Positions 22,849-35,019 of a DNA stretch of 64,000 nt are shown one piece after another (the stretch's first letter is position 1; every line of letters starts with the position of its first letter). The notes under the pieces are model-generated. The model saw only the letters and a list, made by a program, of their open reading frames with translations, was not told the origin of the DNA and did not search any database. The stretch covers positions 16,273,588 through 16,337,587 of the forward strand of contig NC_085085.1 in the NCBI RefSeq assembly GCF_963422355.1, in the 5' to 3' direction. The translations under genes and the position numbers were made by a program. Origin of the DNA: Corticium candelabrum (Eukaryota > Porifera > Homoscleromorpha > Homosclerophorida > Plakinidae).

Positions 22849-23418
22849 CTAGTATACATGACCCGTCCTTCGTACGGGCAAGATACTGTAGTGTAAAGAT
22901 AGGTCTGTGGACACGTCACGTGCATCTTTGTTGCGAGGTCCCGCATGCGCTGAATGAATTCGAATCTTGCTCTTCGCGCTTGTTTCGATAGAAATCGACA
23001 CACTCCCCGTGTAGCGCTTGCTGCAGAAACGTGTAGGTTGGATTCGGTGCAAATGCAATCAGACTTTGGAGAGAAACGCAAGCGATAGAAGAGTAAGTTT
23101 CGTCGGCAAGAGATATTCGATTGCTCGAAGCTTTGCGAAGGACGGCAATGCATAGGGTCTACACAGGACTGGTGTGGTCGTGTGTTCGAATGAACTGGAA
23201 TGTGTAGCGTTAGCGTCATCGAGAAATTTTACGCGGGGTCGACCCCTCGAGAGGGGACCAGATACATAATTTTTTCAATTTTTTACGTAAACCTTCCACT
23301 GTGCATGCCGAGTGTGCGTGCCAATTTCGGTTGCGAACGGACAAAAGACGTGGCTGCCAAACGCGAACACACACACACACAGACAGACAGACAATTTGAG
23401 CCTTCTATCTATATTAGA
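22849..23418 (-). mobile_element. Non-autonomous Helitron-like element, copy Q
   Basis: 570 bp, the sister of copy P at 2628-3189. Ends on the minus strand: A|TCTAATATAG...CCCGT, loop, ACGGG, nine bases, CTAG|T. This is the exact A/T target context expected for Helitrons. Confidence 0.72.
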
Positions 23419-23554
23419 TAATCTTATAGAACTTGAAATCTGTATGGACTCGTAATTAGCCTTTATTTGCTATTGTACTATAGTTCATGTTTGAAAATAT
23501 ACTACCATTGACAGACAGACAGACAGACAGACACCTATGCTTTATATATATAGA
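23419..23554 (-). mobile_element. Helitron-like 5'-end fragment, copy T
   Basis: On the minus strand from 23554: A|TCTATATATATAAAGCATAGG followed by (GTCT)n. It is cut short where copy Q begins. A short stretch at about 23567-23640 resembles the outer end of repeat family X (compare 55405-55480). Confidence 0.5.
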
Positions 23555-23866
23555 TATAGCCATATAGGACTACGCCCATTTCTGTTGTGCGACCCGGATT
23601 AAAAGCCTCGCTACGCTCGGCAACTACATGCAATAGATCTCCTTGGACATGTAGGCTGCAACTCTCTCTTACCCCGGCCCTGAAACTCTGTTGTTTCTGA
23701 TGCTTATAGTAGCCCACATTCGAATGCGCAAATTCGCGAACGTTCTCGATTCGCATTTGTTCCATATCAGGTGAGGTGTGGAAACGAAACACTGCAGACT
23801 TGAGGTAGACATGTACTGTTCGACGTACATCATACATAGCTTTAGCGTGCGTTATGGGATCGTTAC

Positions 23867-24500
23867 ATGGCCATGGTAGACGTTCCTTCCAATTTGTTTG
23901 AGTCAGTTCATTACTACGTGGCAAGAGACGACGATCGACAGGTTTTCAAATTTTTCCACTGCGTCTACGCCAATAACTAAGCATTTGACCAGACGAGAAG
24001 TTTGCTGCGACAAGGAGGTGCCAATCGTGAATTCTCTCTCAACGAACGCGTCACTCACATCATAGCGGCACCAGATATTTTACCTTCGTCAGTTTGCAAC
24101 GACACCATCTTTCAAGCGGTAACCGTGAAGGTACACTACACAGATTCTGAACGACTCACTAGTAAATGAAATGAGATCTAGAGACTATGAGTTGTACTGT
24201 ATGTGTGTAATTGTATGTGTACCTAACATCACTGGTCATATAGGCTAAATTAGAAATTATTAAGAGCATTTCTCACGAGTTTATAAGAACGAATGAATAA
24301 TTGTATTGTTATATAGAAACACAGTGCAGTGAGCTCTAATTAATTTTTCATTTGAACATTTTGTTGTATGTTTGTATTGTCAGTTTCTAATTTTCTGTTT
24401 TGTTTGATTTGTGATAAGCGGTTGTAACAAACAAGCAAACAGTTGCTGGTCCATCTTTGTTGCATCAAGTTTTGCAGTTTTTCTTGATGTGTGTGCGTGC

Positions 24501-24539
<39 letters not shown>

Positions 24540-27500
24540 CGCGCGCGCGCGTGTGTGTGTGCGTGTGTGCGCGTGCGTGCGTGCGTATGTGCGTGTGTGT
24601 GTTTAATTAGGAACAATTTAAGATGGCAACACAATCTTGGGAATTGTAACTGAACTATGTTGTAGCCTGAATGGGTAACGATGTCAGTCAAATGCAGATC
24701 TCTGTTGCCGTATCCTGCACCGTCATTGATCTTGTGCTTTGTAGATATTGCTCTTTTGCATTTCTTGTTGATTAATAACATTGTGTTTTACCTTGACCGC
24801 TGATGTTAGCACTGATCCCTTTGTACTGAAATCAGATCAACTTTTTTCAGGAGTGGTGGTTTGTCCTTCACAGGTAAGTAAAGCATCTTAAATGAATTAA
24901 CCATTATTACGTAGTGAAATGGTGTTTAGATGTCAGAAGCTGACAGACATTCAGTACTAGCCATGGTGACATTCTATGGTGGTCGATATCAGGCTCGACT
25001 GAATTCAAAGTGTTCTCATTTGGTAACACCTGGTCCATTTGGTGTAAGCAATCTGCTTACTTCATATTTTTATGGCACTCACTTAAGTGCTGTGTGTACT
25101 GTATGTAACAGGCAAAGTATGCATGTGCTGTCAAGCATAGTGACACTGTTAAAGTAGTGACACCTGAATGGATTATTGATTCTATCAAGGCAGGTCACTG
25201 TTTAGACGAACGTAACTATAGTGTGTCTCCACCTGTGAGTGCAACTGAGAATGTAGCTGACAACAATGTTGAAATTCGAAATGCTGAGAAAGAAGGCAAC
25301 TCTTTATCTGTGGCAGCACCATCCGTGGAGCTTCCTAATGAGTATAACCGACAGCATGATTTGATAGAAGATAAAGATAACCAAAATCTTTCCATGGACA
25401 CAGGTGAGGAGGACATTTGCTCTATTATTACTATTGTATTGTTACCAGAGATTGTGTTTAGCATGCACTGATGTGTCGACTACGGACTGTTTTCTTAAAA
25501 GCTGTTGTTTCGTTTTTGTTGATTATCCTAAACTTGTTGGTGAGGAAACCATCAAGCGATGGAGTCAGGTCAGTGACAGTGTTGATAAAGCTTGGAATTT
25601 TTATATTATTGAAATTAATGACGGACAAACAGTATGCTTTATGTTTGAGTTTGAAGTTGGTTTACCTTTCATGAGCTGTTTTGTTTTAGTGTTGGTTATG
25701 TGTTATTCTCGTCAGGCATCTTGTATTTCTGTTAGTTTATTACGAGCCATGGAGGGACAGTGTTATCTCAGTATAACATGAGAGAGTGCAGTCATGTGTT
25801 GGCTTGCAGTCAAAGCAATAGAGTCTTTGCTAGGGTGCGCTGATGTTTCTCTATTTGCAACGCTCGGTAACAATAGTGTGGTTTGTCGATTAGGCGTACG
25901 TTGATGGCACAAAGATTGCAACTCTGTACTGGCTGAGTGATGTGCTGATGCAAAAGCGTTTGTCACCTCCTACACGCCCTCTTCATCTTCCTGTCCCCTT
26001 TACTACTGATGTTGGAGATTGCAGATCAATGGTATACCTTGAATACTGACACATTGCTTGATTAAAGCTACAGATGGTTGTGAAATTTCTGTTAGAACAT
26101 TTGTTGCAGTGGCTTTACTGTGACTTGGCAAAGACGTCATGTTAAAGACATGATTATGACTGTTGGGGCGAAGTATTCGGCAAATATGACAAGATCCAAT
26201 AGTCACTTGATTTGCAAAAGGTTAGATATGTGTCCGTCTATTAGTGATATACACAGAATGTGGAGGTGGGTGGTAATGCCATCAGCAGATCAGTAATAAA
26301 TATTGTGTACAGGTATGCCTTTATAGGAGCTCTGTTGCCTTACTACTGTTCATGGTGTGCATGCCATTGTTAACTGCTAATGTTTTGCATCTAGACCTTC
26401 AGGAGAGAAGTACACAAAGGCCAAGGAATGGGGTATTGTCATTGTCAATGCTCGATGGTTGGCAGACATTGTCAGTGGTGAGATTCACATGATTAATATT
26501 AACTAGCTTATTGTATACCTCTGTTTAGGTCTGTCTGTCTTTAGTGTATTATCAGATCACATTATAGAGGATACCACTAGCAGTGTAGTGTGTTAGAATT
26601 TTAGAGCTTTGATTATGATTGCCTAGTTACTTTGATTCTGTGTGTTAACTGCTAATAGGCAGTAGGGTTATTGTCTCACTGGTTCGTTAGTTGTATCTGT
26701 AGACTCTGAGGCGTTTTCTTTGTCTGGTGTTGGAAACAACAGCTTGGATGGTCAGTGCTTACCTGCCAGGCATTTCATGCTGCTCTAAACTGGCAAAGCT
26801 GTACTACATGCAGTTCATAACTTCTATGCCAATTAATTGTATGTATGGCATGCACAGGCAAAAACATGTAAATTTGTATGATTTAAGCAGTTGTTGTGCC
26901 ATTGACTATAATAATTATTAGTGATGTATGTTGTGTGTGTATTAGGCTGATGATAACGAATACACTAGGAAGCTGGTATGTAGGGCTACAGTCAGGATCC
27001 ATGCTAATGCTTAATCAAGTTGACTTTTATTTATTTGTGCAGTTTTGTTGTTGTTGTTGTTGTTGTTGTTGTTAGGCATGGTTTGTTTAGAGTGGTAAAG
27101 CAGTTGTGTGTACATCTGTATTGATTGGCTGTATGCCTAGTTGTATTGATGTAGTCATGTTTAGTGATAGTTTTTATGCTTGATTGTTGTTTGTTAGGAG
27201 GTGTTGTACCTGATCCATGTCATAGCAAATATAAGGTTACTGACAGCTTGGTTGACGAGTTTTGTCTGGACACCAGCATACCAGATATTCAGTGGATGCT
27301 ATGTATGCCATCAATTCTTAAGCTTATTAAGTGTTCAACAGAAGCACAGTAAGCATGCACTTCTATCACTTTAGCTTGCTGGGGTGAGGATGTCAACAGT
27401 ACAACAACAGGCAAACAAGCAGCAGTGAAACGGACAGCATCAGAAGCAGAAGTGACAACTTGAGGTTATGAAATCATTCATGCGTGTTACTTATTGATGT

Positions 27501-29345
27501 GTGTTGTGCAGTTGTCACCTGCCTCTTTATCTCAGAAACGAAAAAGGTGTGGTATGTGTTGTAATGCAGTTACAGATTGCTCTATGTGTTGATTTACTGT
27601 AGTGAGAGGAGTAATCGATTGAGTTATTGTGGAGTCCCAGCTGTGATGTTTACTGGTCTGGAGTCTGCTGAAGTCAAACGTCTTACAAAGGCAACTGACT
27701 TGGAATTTAGTTCTTGGTGCATGATTTACTCTTCATCTGCTATTTGTACAGATGATAGTCAAACTGGGTGGAAGACTGGCTGAATCTGAGATGACGTGTA
27801 CTCACTTAGTTACTAAAGAGGTGAGAAATTGCATTAGTGCAGGACTGTAGTGATGTTGAGTAAGTGTCAGTGTCATTAGATTCATCGAACAATCAAATTT
27901 CTTTCAGCAATCTCTGTCTGCCACTTTGTGGTGAGACCCGAGTGGTTGGAGCAAAGCTTTACAAAAAGCTTGTTTTTAGGTTAGCTAACTTAAATTAGTT
28001 AGTCTGTGTGCTGCAATTCAGGGTCTTCCAGGCAGTGTTTCGTTATCTAAGTTGTTCAGTCAGTGCGAGGAGTTTTAATCAAGATGTCATGGGAAAGAAG
28101 GGGATTGTTTGTATCTTTATTCATACAACTTTACTCTTGTGAATTTGTATGAGCTGGTAACTGTCATGGATCAAGGGCAAACATCGAATGGGGTTATGCA
28201 TGCTCTCATCTGCTGTTATTGCATGACTATGTTGGGATCAAGTTTGGAAATTAGATCAAACACAGCTTTGTTATTATTTATTGACTTTCAGTCGTTTAGA
28301 TTGCTTGGTATGCATGTATTAATTAATGGCTACAACCAGATTGTCACAATGATACCTATTGTGTGCAAAGAATGTTTTCATCCTTGAAAAGAAATGTGGA
28401 AACAGATTTATCTTATTAGTTTATGTCAAGGTTTTGTTAATGGTTTGCTTGGTTTATCTAGACGTATATATATATATATATATATAGTGTACAGTATATG
28501 ATACTGATGACGGAGAGGGTCTGGCTACACGAAACTAGAGATTGACTGTGTATAACTGCACCGTGTAATTTTTGGTGATACTTCGTTGGCTCTGTTCAAA
28601 GAAGTTTTTTGTCTTTTGCGTGTAGTTTGTATTAGTAATAATGAACTGTTGTATGTTAAATATTAGAAGAGAATGACTTTCTTGTACGTGACACTATTGG
28701 AGAGCAGCAGTGGCAGTTGTCATTGGAACGGACGTTAGAATTAGCTCATCAGCGACCATTGCTTGAGGTTTAACCTCTATTGTTTGATTTTCAGTGAATG
28801 TTGTGGTAATGGGTGTTTGCTAATGTGTAGGGTGCGTTTGTGTATGCAACATCAAGTGTAATGCCTTCGCCTTCTCAGTTAAAAACTATCGTCGAATGTG
28901 CAGGAGGAACGGTGTGCCAGTTGTTGTAGAAGTACATATCTGTGTTGACTTGCATGTTTCTTGCAGATGCTCACTGTTTTGCCTACTAGCAGAGGAGAGA
29001 CGCTACCGAATGTAAGTTTAATACTAACCGTCAGCTGTTGAACTTACAGTCTCAGTTTCTGCAACTGTTAGGGCCATCCATCAGTGATAGTCATTTCTTG
29101 TCCAGCTGACCGTCTCCAATGCAGACCATTTTTTGAAGCTAAAATAGGTATACGTAACATAGTTAAAGCTTGTTGAAACAAAACATATGTAGGCAAGCAG
29201 TGACTGTACTGGTGTGAGATAGCAACCGTTTTATACTGTTTTTGTTGTTCTAGATATCTACTTGAGTGAGTTCATTCTTACGGGTGTACTAAGACAGACA
29301 TTGGATTATTCATCATATCCATTCAGTACGGGTGTACTCAATTAA
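23867..29345 (+). CDS. PAXIP1: PAXIP1/PTIP homologue, multi-BRCT chromatin and DNA-damage protein
   Basis: About twenty small exons. Well-supported ones are 23867-23941, 23993-24130, 24666-24721, 24810-24873, 24930-25043, 25112-25403, 25462-25568, 25736-25834, 25894-26031, 26096-26220, 26395-26477, 26703-26750, 27198-27348, 27512-27546, 27603-27690 and 27752-27820; others follow to a stop at 29343-29345. About six BRCT domains appear in PTIP order: NLFESVHYYVARD/VTHIIAAPDI; SGVVVCPSQ with KVVTPEWIIDSI; DYPKLVGEETIKRW with WLSDVLMQKRLSPP; GFTVTW with KYTKAKEWG; VMFTGLESAEVKRL with FVVRPEWLEQSF; and FILTGVLRQTLDYSSYPF at the end. PTIP reads phospho-Ser/Thr marks and works with MLL3/4 methyltransferase complexes and 53BP1. 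The linker exons at 27.35-27.5 and 28.0-28.7 kb are not fully resolved, and there may be an alternative 3' end near 29.6 kb. One intron (27691-27751) seems to use a GC donor. Confidence 0.87.
24488..24602. repeat. TG/CG-rich simple repeat
   Basis: A mixed (TG)n, (CG)n and (TGCG)n alternating purine-pyrimidine tract inside a PAXIP1 intron. It is a possible Z-DNA former. Confidence 0.9.
27041..27075. repeat. (GTT)n microsatellite
   Basis: Eleven or so GTT units in a PAXIP1 intron. Confidence 0.9.
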
Positions 29346-31500
29346 TGGCGTTAGCTAACTGTGTGTTTCCTTAACTGATCGCACAAATAGGATGTATCCA
29401 AGCTGAAAAAGTTGTGGCATCACACAGTTTCTGTTTATATTAATTTTGTCTTAGGTGAGAAGCAAGCTAGATCTGTATAGCTTTTCTGCTTCTTTTTATT
29501 ACTGATATTTGGCAGGAGGCATTCTGCATGAACAAGAAAAAGCGTATTACCCGTTGACAGTGGAGACATTTACAATGACAGTGGAGATTTTCATGTGACA
29601 AATACAACTTACAGGACGGAAATTTGCGACGATGCTGGTGTTCTACTCAAACGTGCTGTTAGATGGGATAGGAAATTCATTTACATTAAATTGGCGTCGA
29701 TCTGTCAGACTCTCAAGAGTTGCATGCTTATAATACCTCACAATAAATTTATACATAGGTGGCAAACGAAGCTGTGTTTTACGTTTGTTTTTTTTGTTTA
29801 ACAGGCATTGAAAATTATAACTACGGATCAGCCATCGTCTAATACTCTTAAACGTATTACTTGCAACCAAATGTGTGTGAGAGTGGGTCTTGGCCTCACA
29901 ACGGCTCTGCTTTTCGGTCTTAGCTACCGTGATTTTGTTACAGTGTGCTTACAGGAGCTCCTGCGAGCATACTGTAGGGGCAATAGCAAGTTGTGGTTGT
30001 GTTAATTTGTCAAGTGAAAGAGATGTCGACCTGTTTTGTTTCAGTAGCTGTTGTTGTTGCAACATCATGTAGTACACATCTTACACGCTTGCAGTTTGCT
30101 GTGTGTTCCTCTCAACATTGTCAATTAGTTGGTGTACTGTAGTGTTTAGAGTGATTTAACTAAATTTAAGTGAGAAGCTGTTTCTGTTGCAGCAATGCTG
30201 TCTAGAATGTTGATGGTTAACTCTAGAGTGTTGGTTGAATTACAAACAATCCATTATTTTAGTTTTCTAGAAGCTTGTGTACAGCCATTAAAATCAGCAA
30301 CATAATGAGAAGATAGTAGACCGCACCAGTCTGTAACAGGTAAGCTCCAGAAGCATCTAAATTCGTTAGTGTCGCACCAGTCTGTAACAGGTAAGCTTCA
30401 GAAGCATCTAAATTCATTAGTGTACGTTAGAAATTGCGGAGATAAATTTTATAGGTGTGTGTTACCAGTTGTGGAGGTGTGTAATGTTGTAGATGGTTGA
30501 ATAATGGTAGTCTTGTTTGCTGCCTTTTCCGATCCATTGATCCTTGTCTTGCCAATTGTTGGAGTTGCTATGAAAGGCAAACCTATACAACATTGTAAAA
30601 TGTTAATGTATATCTAACAATAATTGTTATAATCATATATATGTAGTACAGTTTCGATCTAACAAATAACCATGACTTAGTATGTTTCTACACGTACGTA
30701 ATAGAATTTAATTAAAAAGCTAATTAAAATTAAGAATTTAATTAATGCGTTGTTTACATGCAGTGTCAAGTACAGTACGCCGTAGAACTATGCGTGTGAT
30801 AGTGTCTTCAACTTGCCTAGAGCTACTTGATGTTGTGACATGATCAGTTTGCATTCAAGTCTAGACATACGGCTTTGCACTAAAATGTAGTCTAGCTATA
30901 GATTGAATAGTCTCTCAAATAATACTAGAAAACTCTATGGTACAGTACATGTACTAAAAAATATGATTGTACTCTGCAAGCAACACCGACATCCTGAAGT
31001 AGATGTCACGAGCTCACTGTATACCGTATGGCCATGGAATGTTGAGAAAGTGTAGGAGAAAGCACATGATCATGACCATTCTTTTGGTTTCTGAACGATA
31101 TGGATAGAATGTGAACTCAATGCGAAAACAGAATTGGTGACATAATTATAACAATCTTTTAGGCTTTCAATGTGGAATGCCGTGAGTAGAATTTACGTTG
31201 CTACAAAGATAAATGTATTTGCAAATCAATACATTGGCCATGGACAATTGCAAGCTAGCGCGCGCGGGTATATTCCGCAGGCAATTTGGTAAAGTAGACA
31301 CAGTCTTGGTTAGAATACGTAACTTGGGATAGTATGTGCCGCACAGATTCTTCTCCTAAAGCGAAACGTATCAGCAGCAGTGTCCTACACTTGCTATGAT
31401 GGTAAGTATCCGGGACACGTTACGTACTAGCAGTTGTGTTGCATAATCAAATATAGTATCTAAACGATACATGGTGTCAGGAAGTGAACCTTGAGCTCTA
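29346..31500. other. No gene seen; one 51-bp tandem duplication
   Basis: Apart from possible alternative PAXIP1 3' sequence near 29.4-29.6 kb, I see no coding exon. A 51-bp unit (CGCACCAGTCTGTAACAGG...) is repeated in tandem at 30322-30372 and 30373-30423. Confidence 0.5.
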
Positions 31501-32400
31501 CAATTGGCGATGAAAAGGAAGGAAACGGAGTTGGATTCCGGGATCCAGCTCTGCTCATGCTGCAGGGCGTTGTTTCACTACCGACTCTCCTCAGATTGAA
31601 GGAAGGAGACGCAAAGGACAATTGGCGGAGATGGAAGCAACTATGGGCATCTTAAAAAGTGGTTTATATCTAGTTTGAAGACATAGCACAGTTTGCAACC
31701 TTTTTGTCACGTGCGTTGGTCACGAAGCACTAGATTTGTATTTGAGCCAGAGCAAGATAGGAAATATATAGACACATTTCTGAAAGTATTGGAAGACCAC
31801 GTCATGGGATTAGTGAATACTACGTATGAACGGTTTTTGTCTAACAAACGTGCATGACCAACAGCCAGGAGAGTCGCTCAACGACTACCCTGAAAGAAGA
31901 AATTTGTGCGGGAGAAAATTGTGCTTTTTCTAGAAACATCACTACTTGTGCGGAATTAATTTGTGCGACAATAAGGCCATGCGCAGTAAGATCATGCGCA
32001 AGGGAAAAATATGTGGAATTTATTTTGTGCGATGGGCTTGTGATTGCACAAAATCGCACGAATTTTTCTCCGCACAAATTTCTTCTTCCAGGGTATTTAA
32101 CGAACCTGAAAAGGAATGATTACAACATGTGAGTATGGTGCGATGGCTGATGAGCTGTTGAGAGATAGACTTATCTGTGGAATCAAGGAAGATATGGTTT
32201 GAAAAACGTTGTTACAGAAGAGGAATCTTACCCTAGCCATGTGTGTCGAATGGCTGAAGTAGCAACAAAGCAGGTCAAATCAATAACAGAGACTGATACA
32301 TCTATGGTACAAGTAGTGAGAAAGCACGAACAAGACACCCACTCCAAAGGCTATGTCAAGAAGCAAGAACAAAGGCAAGTCAATTTAATATATAATATAT
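31500..32400 (+). mobile_element. Degraded LTR-retrotransposon gag-like remnant
   Basis: The plus strand carries a gag-like signature: LRLKEGDAKDNWRRWKQLW near 31.6 kb, then a GES/LNDY and ADELLRDRLICGIK-type region near 32.1 kb. Such strings are typical of gypsy-class capsid regions. It is badly broken and interrupted by an inserted MITE (31888-32092). It may belong with the pol remnant to the right, but that lies in the opposite orientation. Confidence 0.55.
31888..32092. mobile_element. MITE with ~28-bp terminal inverted repeats, TA target (mariner-like)
   Basis: About 205 bp flanked by TA on each side. It begins CCCTGAAAGAAGAAATTTGT and ends with the near-complement (ACAAATTTCTTCTTCCAGGG). 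It is inserted in the gag-like remnant. Removing it in thought restores one TA. It has no ORF. Confidence 0.7.
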
Positions 32401-32648
32401 AACTACCTATTCGCTCCGCAAGGTCATTCATCTGTCAATGCACTTAGTCCCCCAAGTATGTAGGCGTCTTAACCTGTCTGCCACTACGTGTATTGCTCTT
32501 GTCTTGTTTGATTGGCTGTCACCGTTTGGACAACAGCAATGTATATTATTATTATATACACATAGTGGCAGACAGGTTAAGACGCCTACATACTTGGGGA
32601 CTATGTGCATTGATGGATGAATGACGTTGCGGAGCGAATAGGTAGTTA
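32401..32648. mobile_element. Foldback MITE with ~90-bp arms
   Basis: The outer ends AACTACCTATTCGCTCCGCA and its complement are followed by arms of about 90 bp that match with only a few differences. A spacer of about 65 bp lies between. Flanks are AT-rich (TATA). No coding sequence. Confidence 0.75.
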
Positions 32649-32649
32649 T

Positions 32650-34550
32650 AATTATTGAGTTAGCACTATGTAGAGTATTAGCTAAGGGAAGGGGATGGTC
32701 GGTATTCCATGTCTTGCCAATTTGCTGTCCCAGCTTGACAATGATTGCCTTTGATGTTGTCTCGACCATTGGTTCTACCTCAATGAACCCTCTATAATAG
32801 TCGACCAATATAAGGTAGTCTCTGCCGTGAAAAGCAAACAGATCAGCACCAACTGTTTTTCATGGCCCATCTGGTATGTCATGTGACTTGAGAGTTTCCT
32901 TTGGTTGTGCCCGGTAATATCATCTACATATGTCACATTTGCTGACGTAATCCTTGATGGCGGAGTTCATGCCCGACCAGAATACACAAGCTTTGTCTCT
33001 CTGGACACACCCTCCAATTTCCATGTGTTACATGTGTATAAGCGCTAGTGTGTCGCATAGAAGGAGGAATTACACATCTATTTCCACGATAGATAACTCC
33101 ACCCTCTACCACTACTCATTTTGAAATGGGTGATATGGTGCCAGCACTGGATTTAGCCGGTGTTTTCCTTCTGGCCAACCTCTACGAATGGTGGTCATCA
33201 GCTCTTGCAATGTTGCCTTCTGACTGTCTTGAATGTTGGAGTTTGAAATGAAAGGGCAATTGACTGCATCGACATTTTCCATCTCCACTTCAAATGGAGA
33301 TCTAATACCCAAAACTTCACCAGCCTCACCAAAACCATCTTTTCTTGTTTGTCTAAGTGAGCTCTTGACAACGTGTTTGCCAGCACCAACTCTCTCCAGG
33401 TTTCTATGTTATTATCATTTGGTACCGCTGCAGGCGCATTAATGTTCTCTGCAGTCTTGCTTGAACTTGTTGGAATGCAGCCTGCTTGACTTGTTGGAAT
33501 GACCATTCATGTTTACCTGTCCATTTCCAGATCACATCCAGATGTGTCAGTTGCCTCAAAGGCTTACACATGTCCGAGAGATTGGATAGATAGCTAGACA
33601 AGTAGTTCACCATTCCCAATAGCCATTTGATGCCCTCGACATATTGAGGTGGATTCATGCCTACTATTGCGTCAACTTTGGTTGGATCTGGTTTGAGTCC
33701 CTCCGATGACAGCATGTGGCCCAAATACTTCACTGCTGATTCCCTTAGTCTGAATTTCTCTTTATTGATTTTTACTCCTCGCATTCGACATCTCTCTAAC
33801 AATGCAGTCAAGTTGCCATCATGATCTTGTATAGCTTCCTCCATGCTACCGCCCTCACCTACTACGAGTATGTCGTCAGCAATGACAAACACTCTTTTCA
33901 GCTCTTCCAGCTAGGACTTGATCCAAATGGCGTTTGATCAGTTCCGGTGCCGGGAAATGCCAAATGACGTGTGTAACCACTTATACCGACCAAGATGCTT
34001 CCCAAAAGTCGTCAAATAGCTTTACTCTTCATCCAATACAAGATGCCAAAGCCATTTTTAACATTGCCGACGCTAAACACTTTGGCTTTTAAAGTTGCAG
34101 CATAAGCTCATCCACCGTCGCTGTTGGATAATGTGACCTTCTCAATGCTTGATTTAGCTTTTTTGGATCCATACAAATTTTCAACCTACCATTTGGTTTC
34201 TTCACTATCACCAATGGTGATATCCATTTTGTAGACTAACTCCTTGATCAATGTCTCCTGTATTGCTGACGGGACCCGTCTTACTGACTCTTGCACAGGC
34301 TTGATAGACGTATCAACCTCCAAATGCAACTGGCCCGGTAGAGTTCCTAAATCTCCATTGAACACCTCCTTGTACTAATGCATAATCTGTGCTAGCTAGT
34401 GTAAGGGAAGACTGCAATTCTCTGATGGTTTTGTGACTCTCCGTTCTCATCACTTGAAGTATGTTGTTGTACCTCACAGTTATTAGCGGCATTTGTTGTA
34501 TGCCTGTTTTGCCTTTTAGACGTCCATGTCTAGACAAAGTATCTCTAGAG
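32650..34550 (-). mobile_element. Degraded Ty3/gypsy-class pol remnant
   Basis: On the minus strand, reverse transcriptase (ADDILVVG, YLGHMLSSEGLKPDPTKVDA) lies about 34.3-33.4 kb. Integrase zinc-finger and core-like sequence lies about 33.3-32.7 kb (VDYYRGFIEVEPM). It is distinct from the 8.5-13 kb element. No LTRs were recognised. It is heavily broken and old. Confidence 0.7.
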
Positions 34551-34588
34551 TCACTAGAAGAGATGCATGCATTATTAATGAATCATGA

Positions 34589-34982
34589 GGTGCATTCAAT
34601 TTGCCCATCCAACCATTCCGGAATGAAGAGAATAGTCATTCCAACTAATTTGAACACTCGCTCAACTCAAACCGCATTCCGGAATGAGCTGTGTACAGTT
34701 GTTGAAGTGTGTGATGCTTGTGCAGTACACGTGTAGTTTCTGTACGTCTGTTGTCATGACTGATGAGCTATTGCGCATGTATAATTTACGGTTTGGCCAA
34801 AACGAACAGGAATATTCGTTTCATTCGCACACCTTCAGTAAACCTATAAACCGAGTAAACCAGTCGACAAAGTGGTTATTCAGAATAGTAAACCGATCAT
34901 TCCGGAATGGAAATCGAATGATTATTTCAGTATTAATTCCAAGTATTCCAGAATGGTTGGTATGGGCAAATCGATTGCACCC
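34589..34982. mobile_element. MITE-like element with ~38-bp inverted ends
   Basis: The left end GGTGCATTCAATTTGCCCAT and the complement of the right end (GGTGCAATCGATTTGCCCAT) match over about 38 bp, including CCAACCATTCCGGAAT. Short CATTCCGGAAT motifs recur inside. Non-coding, about 394 bp. Confidence 0.55.
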
Positions 34983-35019
34983 ATGGAAACGCTCTTGGAC
35001 TGTCTAGGGTCAATTTTAC

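Noticed and set aside
22471-22852. Plus-strand Arg/Ser-rich ORFs of about 120 aa
   Set aside because: They lie antisense within a Helitron-like element; composition is explained by its GC-rich 5' region.
26943-26975. Small exon encoding ADDNEYTRKL in PAXIP1
   Set aside because: Its phase does not fit the flanking exons, which splice cleanly to each other without it.
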